Positions 1 to 6,349 of a stretch of 12,583 nt of DNA are shown piece after piece. A program made the translations under genes and the position numbers. The DNA is from Desulfobacterales bacterium (lineage in GTDB: Bacteria > Desulfobacterota > DSM-4660 > Desulfatiglandales > B25-G16), in NCBI GenBank assembly GCA_030672485.1, contig DAOVGH010000046.1, forward strand, positions 1-12,583, written 5' to 3'. Numbering within the stretch: the first letter of the stretch is position 1; the number at the start of each line of letters is the position of its first letter. The notes beneath the pieces were generated by a model that did no database searches, was not told the DNA's origin, and was given only the letters and a program-made list of their open reading frames with translations.

Positions 1-221
1 CTGGCAAATCCAAGGTTCCGTTTGTTAGCTATTACTTTCAACCATGGGAGGAAATCCTTCGTTACCTCCAGGCTGTTATCTTGCGATGCATTGTCAACTA
101 CAATAACCTCACGATCATAGCCAGACTGGGAGCGGATCGAATGAAGACACCTGACTAGTATTTCGGCTGTGTTGTAGTTAACAATAACTATTGAAAGGTC
201 ACAAAGCGGTTTGATTTCCAA
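1..221 (-). CDS. Glycosyltransferase family 2, N-terminal part only (runs off the window)
   Basis: About 73 codons are visible, reading toward base 1, and the 3' part lies outside the window. The N-terminus shows the GT-A fold signature of family 2 glycosyltransferases: a hydrophobic strand ending in IVIVNYN near residues 11-17, then VIVVDNASQDNS (about 39-50), the nucleotide-sugar binding region, then NLGFA at the edge. Rhamnosyl- and similar cell-surface transferases often look like this, but the acceptor and sugar cannot be told from this fragment. The preferred start is TTG at 221, because GGAG (229-232) lies 7 bases upstream and an in-frame stop lies just beyond. It then overlaps the end of the preceding glycosyltransferase by 23 bases, which suggests translational coupling and a shared role in LPS or other surface glycan assembly. 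Confidence 0.85.
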   Translation of the reverse strand, partial: MEIKPLCDLSIVIVNYNTAEILVRCLHSIRSQSGYDREVIVVDNASQDNSLEVTKDFLPWLKVIANKRNLGFA

Positions 222-966
222 GCTTCTTCTCCAGTTCCCGGAGCTTTACGTACCTGACGAACACAGCAAAAGCAGATGTTACGGCTATTGTGAATCCGGC
301 TAAGCCATCCAGAAAGCCTAATTTAATAAAATACACCTCTGCAAATTTGAAAAGAGGTCGCACTAGCAGGAAAAAAAGGTAGTAGCGTTTTCCTTCCTCG
401 TACATATTTCCCGCCAATAGCGTTGAAAATCTATCCACAGTGTGAAGCTGACCCGAGATAATACCTTTATATGGATAATGAAAAAGATCGTTTCTTAAAA
501 TGCCAACCTCTCCATTAACATGGATCATTTCATGCACTCGCTTGCCTATCCAATAGCCCCTGTTACGCCTGAAGAGCCTGAGTTGTCTGTCTGGATAAAA
601 ACCACTGTGTTTAATCCATCTTCCCTGGTAGAAAGAGAAGCGTGGTATCCTATAGCCGTCTTTGGCGTCTTCCTTTTCAATCTCTTTTCTAATCTCATCT
701 TGGAGACTCTGACTTATCTCTTCGTCAGCATCAATACTCAATATCCAGTCGCCTTCAGCCTTTGAAAGGGCAAAATTCTTTTGCTCCACGTATCCAGGCC
801 ATGCCCGTTGATATACCTTGTCGGTATATTCTTTGGCGATCTCGGCTGTTCCATCCTGGCTCATGGAGTCAACAACTATTATCTTGTCCGCCCATTTTGA
901 GCTCTCAAGGCACCTTCTAATGTTCGTTTCCTCATTAAAACATATGATACAGATTGATATTGTCAT
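199..966 (-). CDS. WaaE/KdtX-like glycosyltransferase family 2
   Basis: This 255-residue protein is a family 2 glycosyltransferase of the WaaE/KdtX type, known in enterobacteria as an LPS inner-core glucosyltransferase. Visible motifs are SICIICFNEE (4-12), VVDSMSQDGT (31-40) with the UDP-sugar binding aspartate, the metal-binding DAD (79-81), and the family's central block GRWIKHSGFYPDRQLRLFRR (about 115-134) followed by VHE. The last ~60 residues are hydrophobic and probably hold the enzyme to the inner membrane. The length is typical for the family. The start is ATG at 966; upstream there is only a weak GGA about 8 bases away. A strong promoter lies ~45 bases upstream, so this is the first gene of its transcription unit. 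Divergent from it is a heptose kinase gene, which fits LPS core synthesis. The actual donor and acceptor are not known. Confidence 0.88.
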   Translation of the reverse strand: MTISICIICFNEETNIRRCLESSKWADKIIVVDSMSQDGTAEIAKEYTDKVYQRAWPGYVEQKNFALSKAEGDWILSIDADEEISQSLQDEIRKEIEKEDAKDGYRIPRFSFYQGRWIKHSGFYPDRQLRLFRRNRGYWIGKRVHEMIHVNGEVGILRNDLFHYPYKGIISGQLHTVDRFSTLLAGNMYEEGKRYYLFFLLVRPLFKFAEVYFIKLGFLDGLAGFTIAVTSAFAVFVRYVKLRELEKKLGNQTAL

Positions 967-1009
967 GGGAATTTCCGGTACTAGGGATTATGTGGGTTGG
1001 TGCTTGGTG

Positions 1010-1038
1010 AGTATATGGGAGAGTCATTGGGCAGTCAA
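1010..1038 (-). promoter_or_regulatory. Sigma70-type promoter for the glycosyltransferase genes
   Basis: On the minus strand there is TTGACT (-35, bases 1038-1033), a 17-base spacer, and TATACT (-10, bases 1015-1010), each one mismatch from consensus at ideal spacing. Transcription would start near 1003, giving a leader of about 35-40 bases before the ATG at 966. This is the best promoter match in the window. Confidence 0.7.
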
Positions 1039-1044
1039 TTAAAA

Positions 1045-1062
1045 TTGGAGTCTATCCTCCAA
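1045..1062. promoter_or_regulatory. Perfect 6-bp dyad between divergent promoters
   Basis: TTGGAG (1045-1050) and CTCCAA (1057-1062) are perfect inverted copies around a 6-base centre. The dyad lies just upstream of the glycosyltransferase -35 box and about 37 bases upstream of the rfaE1 -35 candidate, a position where a regulator could touch both promoters. A short dyad like this can arise by chance, so the operator role is only a suggestion. Confidence 0.25.
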
Positions 1063-1098
1063 GGCTTTCTGGTACTATTTTTTGCCTCCTTTTCCCCT

Positions 1099-1128
1099 TT
1101 AACCGAGGACAAGTATATGGTATATAAT
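1099..1128 (+). promoter_or_regulatory. Candidate sigma70 promoter for the rfaE1-rlmB operon
   Basis: A perfect TATAAT (1123-1128) is preceded after 18 bases by TTAACC (1099-1104), a 4/6 match to the -35 consensus. Transcription would start near 1135, leaving a leader of about 100 bases before rfaE1. It is the only promoter-like match I found in the gap that reads toward the plus-strand operon. Confidence 0.5.
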
Positions 1129-1237
1129 TCGCTGAAGGATCGCTTCATGCAGGACATTAATGCGGGGGTCATGTGTAAGGCAGGGTACATATGAAGAGTA
1201 TAATCCTGGATTTGCCTGTGACGAGGGAATGACAGCA

Positions 1238-2236
1238 ATGGATATGACGGATATCGATCCTAAATCCCTGAATAGGGCTATTGATGGTTTTGGGGAGGCA
1301 AGGACTCTTGTTATCGGCGATATTATGTTGGATCAATTCATATGGGGGCGGGTATCGAGGATTTCACCTGAAGCACCTGTGCCTGTGGTTGAGGTTGACC
1401 ATGAGACTACCATGTTAGGCGGTGCAGCAAATGTGGTAAATAACATAGTCTCCCTCGGGGGTAAGGTCCTGTTGTGTGGAGTCGTTGGAGACGATCATAT
1501 AGGGAGGGAGATATTTTCACTGTTAAATAAGTTACGGGTTGATATCGGTGGTGTCATTGTAGACGATAATAGGCCTACAACCCTCAAGACAAGGATTATA
1601 GCCCATGCCCAGCAGGTCGTCAGGTATGATAGAGAGACCAGGGATTCTTTAAAACGAGAGACGACCAATACCATCCTAGATTTTATTGAGGATCGGAAGG
1701 ATGGCCTTGCTGCGATTATTGTGTCTGATTATGGAAAAGGCGTGGTAACCAGAGAACTGATGGAGGGTGTAAAAGATGTAATGTCAACCAGGGGTATCCC
1801 GTTAGCTGTTGATCCCAATGTTAAGAATTTTTCACTTTACGAAGGTGTAACCGTCATCACCCCCAACCATAATGAGGCTCAAGTGGCCGCTGGCATGGAT
1901 ATATTAGATGAGGAAAGTCTGAGGAGAGTTGGTGAAAAGCTGTTGCATTTCTACAGATGCCGTGGCCTGTTGATTACAAGGGGAGAGCATGGGATGACTC
2001 TCTTTGAAGGCGATGGCAGGGCAACACATATAAAGGTGATGGCCAGAAAGGTGTACGATGTTACCGGTGCAGGAGATACCGTTGTTGCTGCCCTTATGCT
2101 CGGCATGGCTACAGGGCTTGATCTGAAATCAGCGGCCTATCTCTCTAATATGGCGGCAGGCCTCGTGGTTGGGGAGGTAGGAACATCAACGGCAAAGGCA
2201 GGTGATCTCAAGGAGGTAATTGCCCCTCACGGTTAA
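1238..2236 (+). CDS. rfaE1: D-glycero-beta-D-manno-heptose-7-phosphate kinase (HldE kinase domain only)
   Basis: This PfkB-family sugar kinase phosphorylates D-glycero-D-manno-heptose 7-phosphate at C1, a step in making ADP-heptose for the LPS inner core; it acts in the cytoplasm. From the chosen start it is 332 residues. Motifs are GGAANVVN (61-68, substrate side), VDPN (191-194), TPNHNEA (208-214) and DVTGAGDT (274-281), the anion hole with catalytic Asp280. It ends after the kinase domain, so the adenylyltransferase half found in the bifunctional E. coli HldE must be a separate gene elsewhere. The reading frame is open from 1160, but ATG at 1238 is preferred: the first 26 residues are not family-like, and GAGGGA (1223-1228) sits 9 bases before it. 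An ATG at 1229 is the alternative. It heads the plus-strand operon, divergent from LPS-type glycosyltransferases. Confidence 0.92.
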   Translation: MDMTDIDPKSLNRAIDGFGEARTLVIGDIMLDQFIWGRVSRISPEAPVPVVEVDHETTMLGGAANVVNNIVSLGGKVLLCGVVGDDHIGREIFSLLNKLRVDIGGVIVDDNRPTTLKTRIIAHAQQVVRYDRETRDSLKRETTNTILDFIEDRKDGLAAIIVSDYGKGVVTRELMEGVKDVMSTRGIPLAVDPNVKNFSLYEGVTVITPNHNEAQVAAGMDILDEESLRRVGEKLLHFYRCRGLLITRGEHGMTLFEGDGRATHIKVMARKVYDVTGAGDTVVAALMLGMATGLDLKSAAYLSNMAAGLVVGEVGTSTAKAGDLKEVIAPHG

Positions 2237-2296
2237 AATTTGTTTGTTGTCCTTTGCAACTGGCCTCGGACAAGTGCCTGCTGAAACTACGAAAAA

Positions 2297-2869
2297 GTGA
2301 GCATCCCTCAGGAAGCCAAAAAGGTAAAGCTGATAAGTAGCCTGTTTTCCGCCCAAGAGGAATTGATAGAAAGCGTTATTCAGCAGATGGAAGGATATTT
2401 TGGCCCTGTTGACTGGGTAAGCGAGAGACTTCTTTTTGACAGGACAAGATACTATGCAAAAGAGATGGGATGGCCTCTATACAGGCAATTCATATCTTTC
2501 GCCAAACTCATCTCTCCAGATTCTATTGTAGATATAAAGCTGGTGACCAATAGAATTGAGCGAGAGCATCTCTCTGAGAGGCGAAGGAGGATTAACATTG
2601 ATCCGGGCTATATAACCTTGGAGAGGCTGGTTCTTGCTACTGGTAAGAACTATATACACAGAATCTATTTGAGAAAGGGATTGTATGCAGACCTCACCCT
2701 TATCTTTCATGCCGGGACCTTTAAGCCTCTTCGATGGACATATCCTGATTATGCCGATGAGAAAGTTATTGGCTATTTTAATATGGTGAGGCGTGGTTAT
2801 TTGCAACGTCTAAGAGAAGAGGGCGAAAAAGGGACCCGGAGGTTGTTGCCGGATTCGATAGGGAGATAA
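2297..2869 (+). CDS. DUF4416 family protein
   Basis: This 190-residue protein has the look of the DUF4416 family, which has no established function. Visible conserved blocks are the N-terminal VKLISSLFS (10-18), RYYAKEMG (51-58), INIDPGYITLERLVLAT (99-115), KNYIHRIYL (117-125) and WTYPDY (147-152). It has no signal peptide and no clear membrane segment. The start is GTG at 2297, with only a weak ribosome site; family members begin a few residues before VKL, which supports it. It starts 60 bases after rfaE1 and ends two bases before yicC, so it is very likely read in one transcript with them. The family commonly sits beside yicC, remA and gmk in deltaproteobacterial genomes, as I recall it, which hints at a housekeeping role in the same group of functions. 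Confidence 0.85.
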   Translation: MSIPQEAKKVKLISSLFSAQEELIESVIQQMEGYFGPVDWVSERLLFDRTRYYAKEMGWPLYRQFISFAKLISPDSIVDIKLVTNRIEREHLSERRRRINIDPGYITLERLVLATGKNYIHRIYLRKGLYADLTLIFHAGTFKPLRWTYPDYADEKVIGYFNMVRRGYLQRLREEGEKGTRRLLPDSIGR

Positions 2870-2871
2870 TT

Positions 2872-3750
2872 ATGCTTAAAAGTATGACCGCATATGGCAG
2901 GGCCGAGTCCTTGAAAGGAACCACGGAATTCATTGCGGAAATAAGGTCGGGAAATAGTCGGTATCGAGAAATCGTTCTGAGGATCCCTCAGGGCCTTCAA
3001 CCCTTTGAGGACAGGATTAGGTCTGTAATCTCTTCCAGATTAAAGAGGGGCAGGATTGAGATATCCATCCAGGCAAAAGACAATGGCGATAAAGGCTTAA
3101 ACCTTGAACTAAACAGGCCATTGGTAAAGGCTTATGCTAATCTCTTCAATGAACTGAATGAGGAACTTGGTTGTGACCAACCTGTTGATGTATCCTTTTT
3201 CTCTCAGCTGAAGGATATTATTATTGTCAAACAAGACAGGGCTGATCTTGAAAAAATATGGCCTGATTTGAAGGATGTTATCGTTGAGGCCCTGCTGTCA
3301 TTGGATACTATGAGAATAAATGAGGGCAGGGCCCTGGAGAAAGATTTCCTCGAGCGACTAAACAGCATTGGAGGATATGTCGATGAGATAAGAAAGAGGG
3401 CTGAAGCAACACTTGAAACCTACAAAGATAAATTAAGAGAAAAGCTTCATAAATTGGTAGAAGCCATTGAAATAAATGAGGATCGCTTGATTCAGGAAGC
3501 GGCTTTTATGGCGGAAAGATCTGATATTACCGAAGAACTGATCCGGATTGAAAGTCACCTCGAGCAGTTTAGAAACTACATGAATCAGGATGATGTGATT
3601 GGAAGGAGACTGGATTTCTTATTGCAGGAGATAAATAGGGAGGTTAATACGATTGGATCTAAGGCAATGGATTCGACTATTTCACAGCTTGCAGTAGAGA
3701 TTAAGAGTGAATTGGAAAAGCTAAGGGAACAGATTCAAAATGTGGAATAA
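2872..3750 (+). CDS. yicC: YicC/YloC family endoribonuclease
   Basis: YicC/YloC proteins are endoribonucleases linked to RNA decay. The 292-residue length is usual. The N-terminus SMTAYGRAE (4-12) is the family's MTGFGR-type opening, followed by SGNSRYREIVLRIP (26-39), where most members have a VNxRyLd-type block. The C-terminal signature is complete: DITEELIRIESHLEQF (218-233), GRRLDFLLQEINREVNTIGSKA (244-265) and the ending EKLREQIQN (282-290). The start at 2872 has GGGAG six bases upstream. It sits between DUF4416 and remA, matching the frequent yicC-remA-gmk cluster, so RNA turnover and nucleotide supply may be expressed together. Residues 150-215 are rich in charged heptads and probably form coiled-coil helices of the oligomeric assembly. 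Confidence 0.93.
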   Translation: MLKSMTAYGRAESLKGTTEFIAEIRSGNSRYREIVLRIPQGLQPFEDRIRSVISSRLKRGRIEISIQAKDNGDKGLNLELNRPLVKAYANLFNELNEELGCDQPVDVSFFSQLKDIIIVKQDRADLEKIWPDLKDVIVEALLSLDTMRINEGRALEKDFLERLNSIGGYVDEIRKRAEATLETYKDKLREKLHKLVEAIEINEDRLIQEAAFMAERSDITEELIRIESHLEQFRNYMNQDDVIGRRLDFLLQEINREVNTIGSKAMDSTISQLAVEIKSELEKLREQIQNVE

Positions 3751-3762
3751 TATGTTTAAAAT
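3734..3762 (+). promoter_or_regulatory. Possible internal promoter ahead of remA-gmk
   Basis: TTCAAA (3734-3739, 4/6) and TAAAAT (3757-3762, 5/6) are separated by 17 bases at the end of yicC, which would start transcription near 3769 and about 20 bases before the remA ATG. The region is AT-rich, so a chance match is possible. Confidence 0.3.
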
Positions 3763-3789
3763 AGTAATTAAATGTAGGAGAGAAAGGTT

Positions 3790-4059
3790 ATGGATCCGAG
3801 TTTACTGAGTATTGGCTTTGGTAATTTTCTTGTATCCAGCCGGGTTATAGCGATTATCTCGCCATCTTCGGCACCAGCCAGGAGACTTCGGGAGGAGGCA
3901 AGGGATGACAAAAGGCTCATTGATGCAACGCAAGGTAGGAGAACGAGGTCAGTTATCATAACTGATAGCAATCATGTGATCCTGTCTGGTATTCAATCTG
4001 AGACCATAGCCCAGAGATTTTCCCCGGATGGTTCGATACGGGGGGAAGATTTGGTATGA
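3790..4059 (+). CDS. remA: RemA/DUF370 family regulatory protein
   Basis: This 89-residue protein closely follows the RemA (DUF370) family. The visible family blocks are LSIGFGNFL (6-14), SRVIAIISPSSAPARRL (17-33), LIDATQGRRTRSVIITDS (43-60) and VILSGIQSETIAQRF (63-77). In Bacillus subtilis RemA is a DNA-binding activator of biofilm matrix and osmoprotection genes; the arginine-rich GRRTRS stretch belongs to its conserved core. What it regulates in Gram-negative bacteria is not clear. The length is standard. The start has AGGAG (3776-3780) nine bases upstream. It ends three bases before the gmk start in the same reading frame, separated by stop and one codon, so the two are surely translated from one message. 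Confidence 0.92.
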   Translation: MDPSLLSIGFGNFLVSSRVIAIISPSSAPARRLREEARDDKRLIDATQGRRTRSVIITDSNHVILSGIQSETIAQRFSPDGSIRGEDLV

Positions 4060-4062
4060 AAA

Positions 4063-4680
4063 ATGGAAATAGGGCCTAAAAATGGACAGATCCTTGTAAT
4101 CACTGCCCCGTCAGGCACTGGAAAGACAACAATAATTGACATTGTAAGAAAGAATATAGGGAGGGTTGGCTACTCCATTTCGCATACCACTAGAAGGCAG
4201 AGACAAGGGGAGGTTAACGGGCGACACTATTACTTTGTTGATCGCCGAGAATTTGAGAAGATGATTGAGGCCGATGAATTTGTTGAATGGGCGGTTGTCT
4301 ATGATCAGCTATACGGCACCTCCATTCCGAGTATCAGCAGGGAACTATCCTTAGATAAAGACCTCTTGATGGATGTTGATATACAAGGGGCCAGGGAGAT
4401 AAGAAGACGATTTCCAGAGTCTCTATCAATATTCATTCTTCCTCCATCAATGGACATCCTTAAGGAGAGGCTAAAAGGGAGATCAACAAATGAAGAAGTA
4501 AATATAGACCTACGGATCAAGAAGGCACTGGGGGAAATTCAACAATGCCGAGATTACGATTTCATTATTGTAAACGATGATCTAAACCAAGCGGCGAGGG
4601 AAATAGAGGCAATTATTATAGCACAAAGAGCTCATAGAAAGAGACGTCTTCCCTTAGTCCAAAAGATATTTCATCTTTAG
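4063..4680 (+). CDS. gmk: Guanylate kinase
   Basis: Guanylate kinase transfers phosphate from ATP to GMP to form GDP in the cytoplasm. The 205-residue protein has the full set of motifs: P-loop APSGTGKTT (15-23; usually GPSGAGK[ST]), the GMP-binding SISHTTRRQRQGEVNG (38-53), EW..VYDQLYGTS (75-87), DVDIQGA (104-110), and the lid and adenine region PPSMDILKERLKGR (127-140). The start at 4063 follows the remA stop with one codon between; a purine run at 4041-4048 is rather far upstream, so translation is probably coupled to remA. In many relatives rpoZ (omega subunit) follows gmk; here rlmB follows instead. The C-terminal residues after about 185 are basic and of no obvious role. Confidence 0.96.
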   Translation: MEIGPKNGQILVITAPSGTGKTTIIDIVRKNIGRVGYSISHTTRRQRQGEVNGRHYYFVDRREFEKMIEADEFVEWAVVYDQLYGTSIPSISRELSLDKDLLMDVDIQGAREIRRRFPESLSIFILPPSMDILKERLKGRSTNEEVNIDLRIKKALGEIQQCRDYDFIIVNDDLNQAAREIEAIIIAQRAHRKRRLPLVQKIFHL

Positions 4681-4700
4681 GGAATGTTGAGGTAGGAGAT

Positions 4701-5441
4701 TTGCCTCAGGTCATATCTGGCATTAACGCGATTAAGGAAAACCTTAGAGAAGGTAAGGGAATAGCCGAACTCTTGGTTTCCAGGGGCAGAAAGGTTGAGC
4801 GGCTGAGGGAAATTCTGGATATGGCCAGAGAGAAGAGGATACCAATCAGATTCAAAGAGAGGCTCTATTTGGATAAAATATCGTCCGACTTTTGCCACCA
4901 GGGTGTGATAGCTATCTTAAGTAATTACACCTACTTCCCCTTAGAAGATCTGATAAGAGATGCCCTTGTAGATGAAAGAAGGGGACTTCTCCTTGTTGCG
5001 GATCACATTACTGACACCGGGAATCTCGGGTCTCTGATCAGAACCGCTGAGTTTTTTGGAGTTCAAGGTCTTATTCTGCCGAGGGACAGGTCTGCCTCCA
5101 TAACAGATAGTGTTCACAAAAGATCAGCAGGCGGGTCAGCCTATCTCCCTGTGGCCAGGGTGGTTAATTTGGCGAGAGCTCTTAAGCAGTTGCAGGATGA
5201 AGGTCTCTGGATAGTAGGGGCTGTGGGGGGGAGTAAAACAAGCATCTATGGGTTTGACTGGAAAAGGGACCTGGTTCTGGTATTGGGCAGTGAGGGCAAA
5301 GGATTAAGCAAGGTTGTCAGGGATCGGTGCCATCATCTGGTCAGTATACCGAAATTGGGCCACCTGAATTCCCTTAATGTATCCGTCGCTGCAGGGATTA
5401 TCCTCTCTGAAATAGTGAGGCAGAGAGGTAATTCTAAGTAA
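4701..5441 (+). CDS. rlmB: TrmH/SpoU-family 23S rRNA 2'-O-methyltransferase (RlmB-like)
   Basis: This 246-residue SPOUT methyltransferase probably 2'-O-methylates a guanosine of 23S rRNA (G2251 in E. coli) using S-adenosylmethionine. An N-terminal substrate-binding domain begins with the usual SGINAIKENLR (6-16). The trefoil-knot domain holds motif 1 (DHITDTGNLGSLIRTAEFFG, 101-120), motif 2 (LVLGSEGKGLS, 193-203) and motif 3 (SLNVSVAAG, 224-232). In motif 1 the usual DPxN reads DTGN. The start is TTG at 4701: GAGG (4689-4692) lies 8 bases upstream, and the nearby ATG at 4684 runs into a stop. It begins 20 bases after gmk and is the last gene of the operon. TrmH-family members with other tRNA or rRNA targets look similar, so the exact target base is inferred. 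Confidence 0.88.
   Translation: MPQVISGINAIKENLREGKGIAELLVSRGRKVERLREILDMAREKRIPIRFKERLYLDKISSDFCHQGVIAILSNYTYFPLEDLIRDALVDERRGLLLVADHITDTGNLGSLIRTAEFFGVQGLILPRDRSASITDSVHKRSAGGSAYLPVARVVNLARALKQLQDEGLWIVGAVGGSKTSIYGFDWKRDLVLVLGSEGKGLSKVVRDRCHHLVSIPKLGHLNSLNVSVAAGIILSEIVRQRGNSK
5402..5428. repeat. Perfect 8-bp stem-loop at the 3' end of rlmB
   Basis: CCTCTCTG (5402-5409) and CAGAGAGG (5421-5428) form a perfect 8-base-pair stem with an 11-base loop, inside the last codons of rlmB. No T-run follows, so it is not a standard intrinsic terminator. It could act as a 3' stabilising or pausing structure. Confidence 0.4.
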
Positions 5442-5509
5442 GCAGTACGCACTAGACAGTATGCGTTGGAAGGGCTTCAATACCTAGTGTCTACTGTTTA
5501 CTGCCTACT
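5437..5509. repeat. Imperfect 25-nt inverted repeat made of heptads, between convergent genes
   Basis: Arms 5437-5461 and 5485-5509 are inverted copies matching at 20 of 25 positions, around a 23-base centre. Each arm is itself made of about three degenerate heptads of the form NNCASTA (AGCAGTA, CGCACTA, GACAGTA on the left; GGCAGTA, AACAGTA, GACACTA on the right, minus strand). It fills the gap between rlmB and maf, overlapping the rlmB stop. Folded, it would make a long hairpin in transcripts from either side and may mark the end of both, but there is no T-run. Confidence 0.6.
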
Positions 5510-5515
5510 CAACCT

Positions 5516-6136
5516 TTACTCCATCAAAGGGAACCCCTTAAGAGCCCCGCATTTAACAAGGGCACTTACAACCTCACAGATAGGCAATCCAACCACATTG
5601 GTGTAGGAGCCATTGATGTGGGTGATCATAAAAGAGCCAATCCCTTGGATGGCATAACCTCCTGCTTTGCCAAAGGGCTCACCTGTTTTAATATAGGCCT
5701 CCATTTCAATCTCGCTTATCTCCTTTATCCTTACCTTTGTTATGACTGCCTCGGTGTGCACTGTTTTGCCTCCAGGATCAACAATACAGAATCCGGTAAT
5801 GACCCTGTGATTCTCCCCGCTCAAATGAAGAAGCATGTGACGGCACTCCTGACTATCCCTTGGCTTACCGAATATCCTCTTGTTCATCACGACTATGGTA
5901 TCCGCACCAAGTATCCAGCGGTTTTTACAGATATGTTGTACTGATTCAGCCTTCAGCATAGCCATCTTACAGGCAATATCCGCCGGTTGCGTCCCTCCAT
6001 AAAGGGTTTCCTTAACCCTGCTTCCAACTGCCTTAAATGGTATACTAACCTGCTTAAGAAGAACTTTTCTTCTCGCTGAGACAGAGGCAAGCACAAGAGG
6101 ATTGTTTTTGCCAATAGGATAGTAGTAGTCCATCAT
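5516..6136 (-). CDS. maf: Maf family nucleoside triphosphate pyrophosphatase
   Basis: Maf proteins hydrolyse dTTP, UTP or modified nucleotides such as m5UTP or m7GTP to the monophosphate and pyrophosphate, acting as house-cleaning enzymes linked to septum formation. The 206-residue length is normal. Motifs are LASVSARRKVLL (16-27), the catalytic GADTIV (77-82), FGKPRD (89-94), LSGENHRVITG (105-115), and the C-terminal GEPFGKAGGYAIQG (152-165) with GSYTNVVGLP (176-185). The GADTxV and GGYAIQG pattern fits the dTTP/UTP group better than the m7GTP group, but this is a judgement by eye. ATG at 6136 or 6133 begins the gene; neither has a strong ribosome site. It is a single gene, convergent with rlmB and divergent from the GAF-ATPase. 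Confidence 0.92.
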   Translation of the reverse strand: MMDYYYPIGKNNPLVLASVSARRKVLLKQVSIPFKAVGSRVKETLYGGTQPADIACKMAMLKAESVQHICKNRWILGADTIVVMNKRIFGKPRDSQECRHMLLHLSGENHRVITGFCIVDPGGKTVHTEAVITKVRIKEISEIEMEAYIKTGEPFGKAGGYAIQGIGSFMITHINGSYTNVVGLPICEVVSALVKCGALKGFPLME

Positions 6137-6179
6137 TTAAGGAAGGAGATTCTATTCAAAGGAACTCTAACGGCGCCTG

Positions 6180-6197
6180 CATTTGGCACACATTTGG
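6180..6197. promoter_or_regulatory. CATTTGG direct repeat with 11-bp period between divergent genes
   Basis: CATTTGG occurs at 6180-6186 and 6191-6197, so the copies lie one helical turn apart, as in tandem half-sites for a DNA-binding protein. It lies in the 213-base gap between maf and the GAF-ATPase gene. The same bases include a good sigma54 -24 box (TTGGCAC, 6183-6189) but only a weak -12 (TGGTA, 6195-6199). Confidence 0.3.
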
Positions 6198-6304
6198 TAT
6201 CCTGCGGGTAGCGCCTCAGGACATGATATATTCTTATGTGATCAAGCCTGTCTTTTCAAATAAAAAATAGGATTAAATATATTGTAGAAAAAATTTGCAA
6301 TTTA

Positions 6305-6313
6305 TGGTAATAT
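6305..6313 (+). promoter_or_regulatory. Extended -10 promoter candidate for the GAF-ATPase gene
   Basis: TGGTAATAT gives a TGn extension followed by TAATAT, in a strongly AT-rich stretch (6257-6313). The nearest -35-like hexamer, TTGTAG (6282-6287), is 20 bases away, which is too far, but extended -10 sites need little -35 contact. Transcription would start near 6320, about 30 bases before the ATG at 6350. Confidence 0.4.
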
Positions 6314-6349
6314 ACGAGTCAAAATCAGTTAATTGAGAAGGTGAAGGTA

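Noticed and set aside
520..765. 81-codon plus-strand frame
   Set aside because: It is antisense to the WaaE-like gene, with no motif of its own.
1160..1237. N-terminal extension of the rfaE1 frame to ATG 1160
   Set aside because: The 26 extra residues are not like the kinase family, and the best ribosome site fits ATG 1238.
5402..5509. Intrinsic terminator after rlmB
   Set aside because: Good stems exist, but no T-run follows on either strand, so I list them as repeats rather than terminators.
5618..5944. 108-codon plus-strand frame
   Set aside because: It is antisense to maf and shows no recognisable domain.
6183..6199. Definite sigma54 promoter
   Set aside because: The -24 box is good, but the -12 (TGGTA) matches only 3 of 5 key bases, and it lies about 150 bases from the gene.
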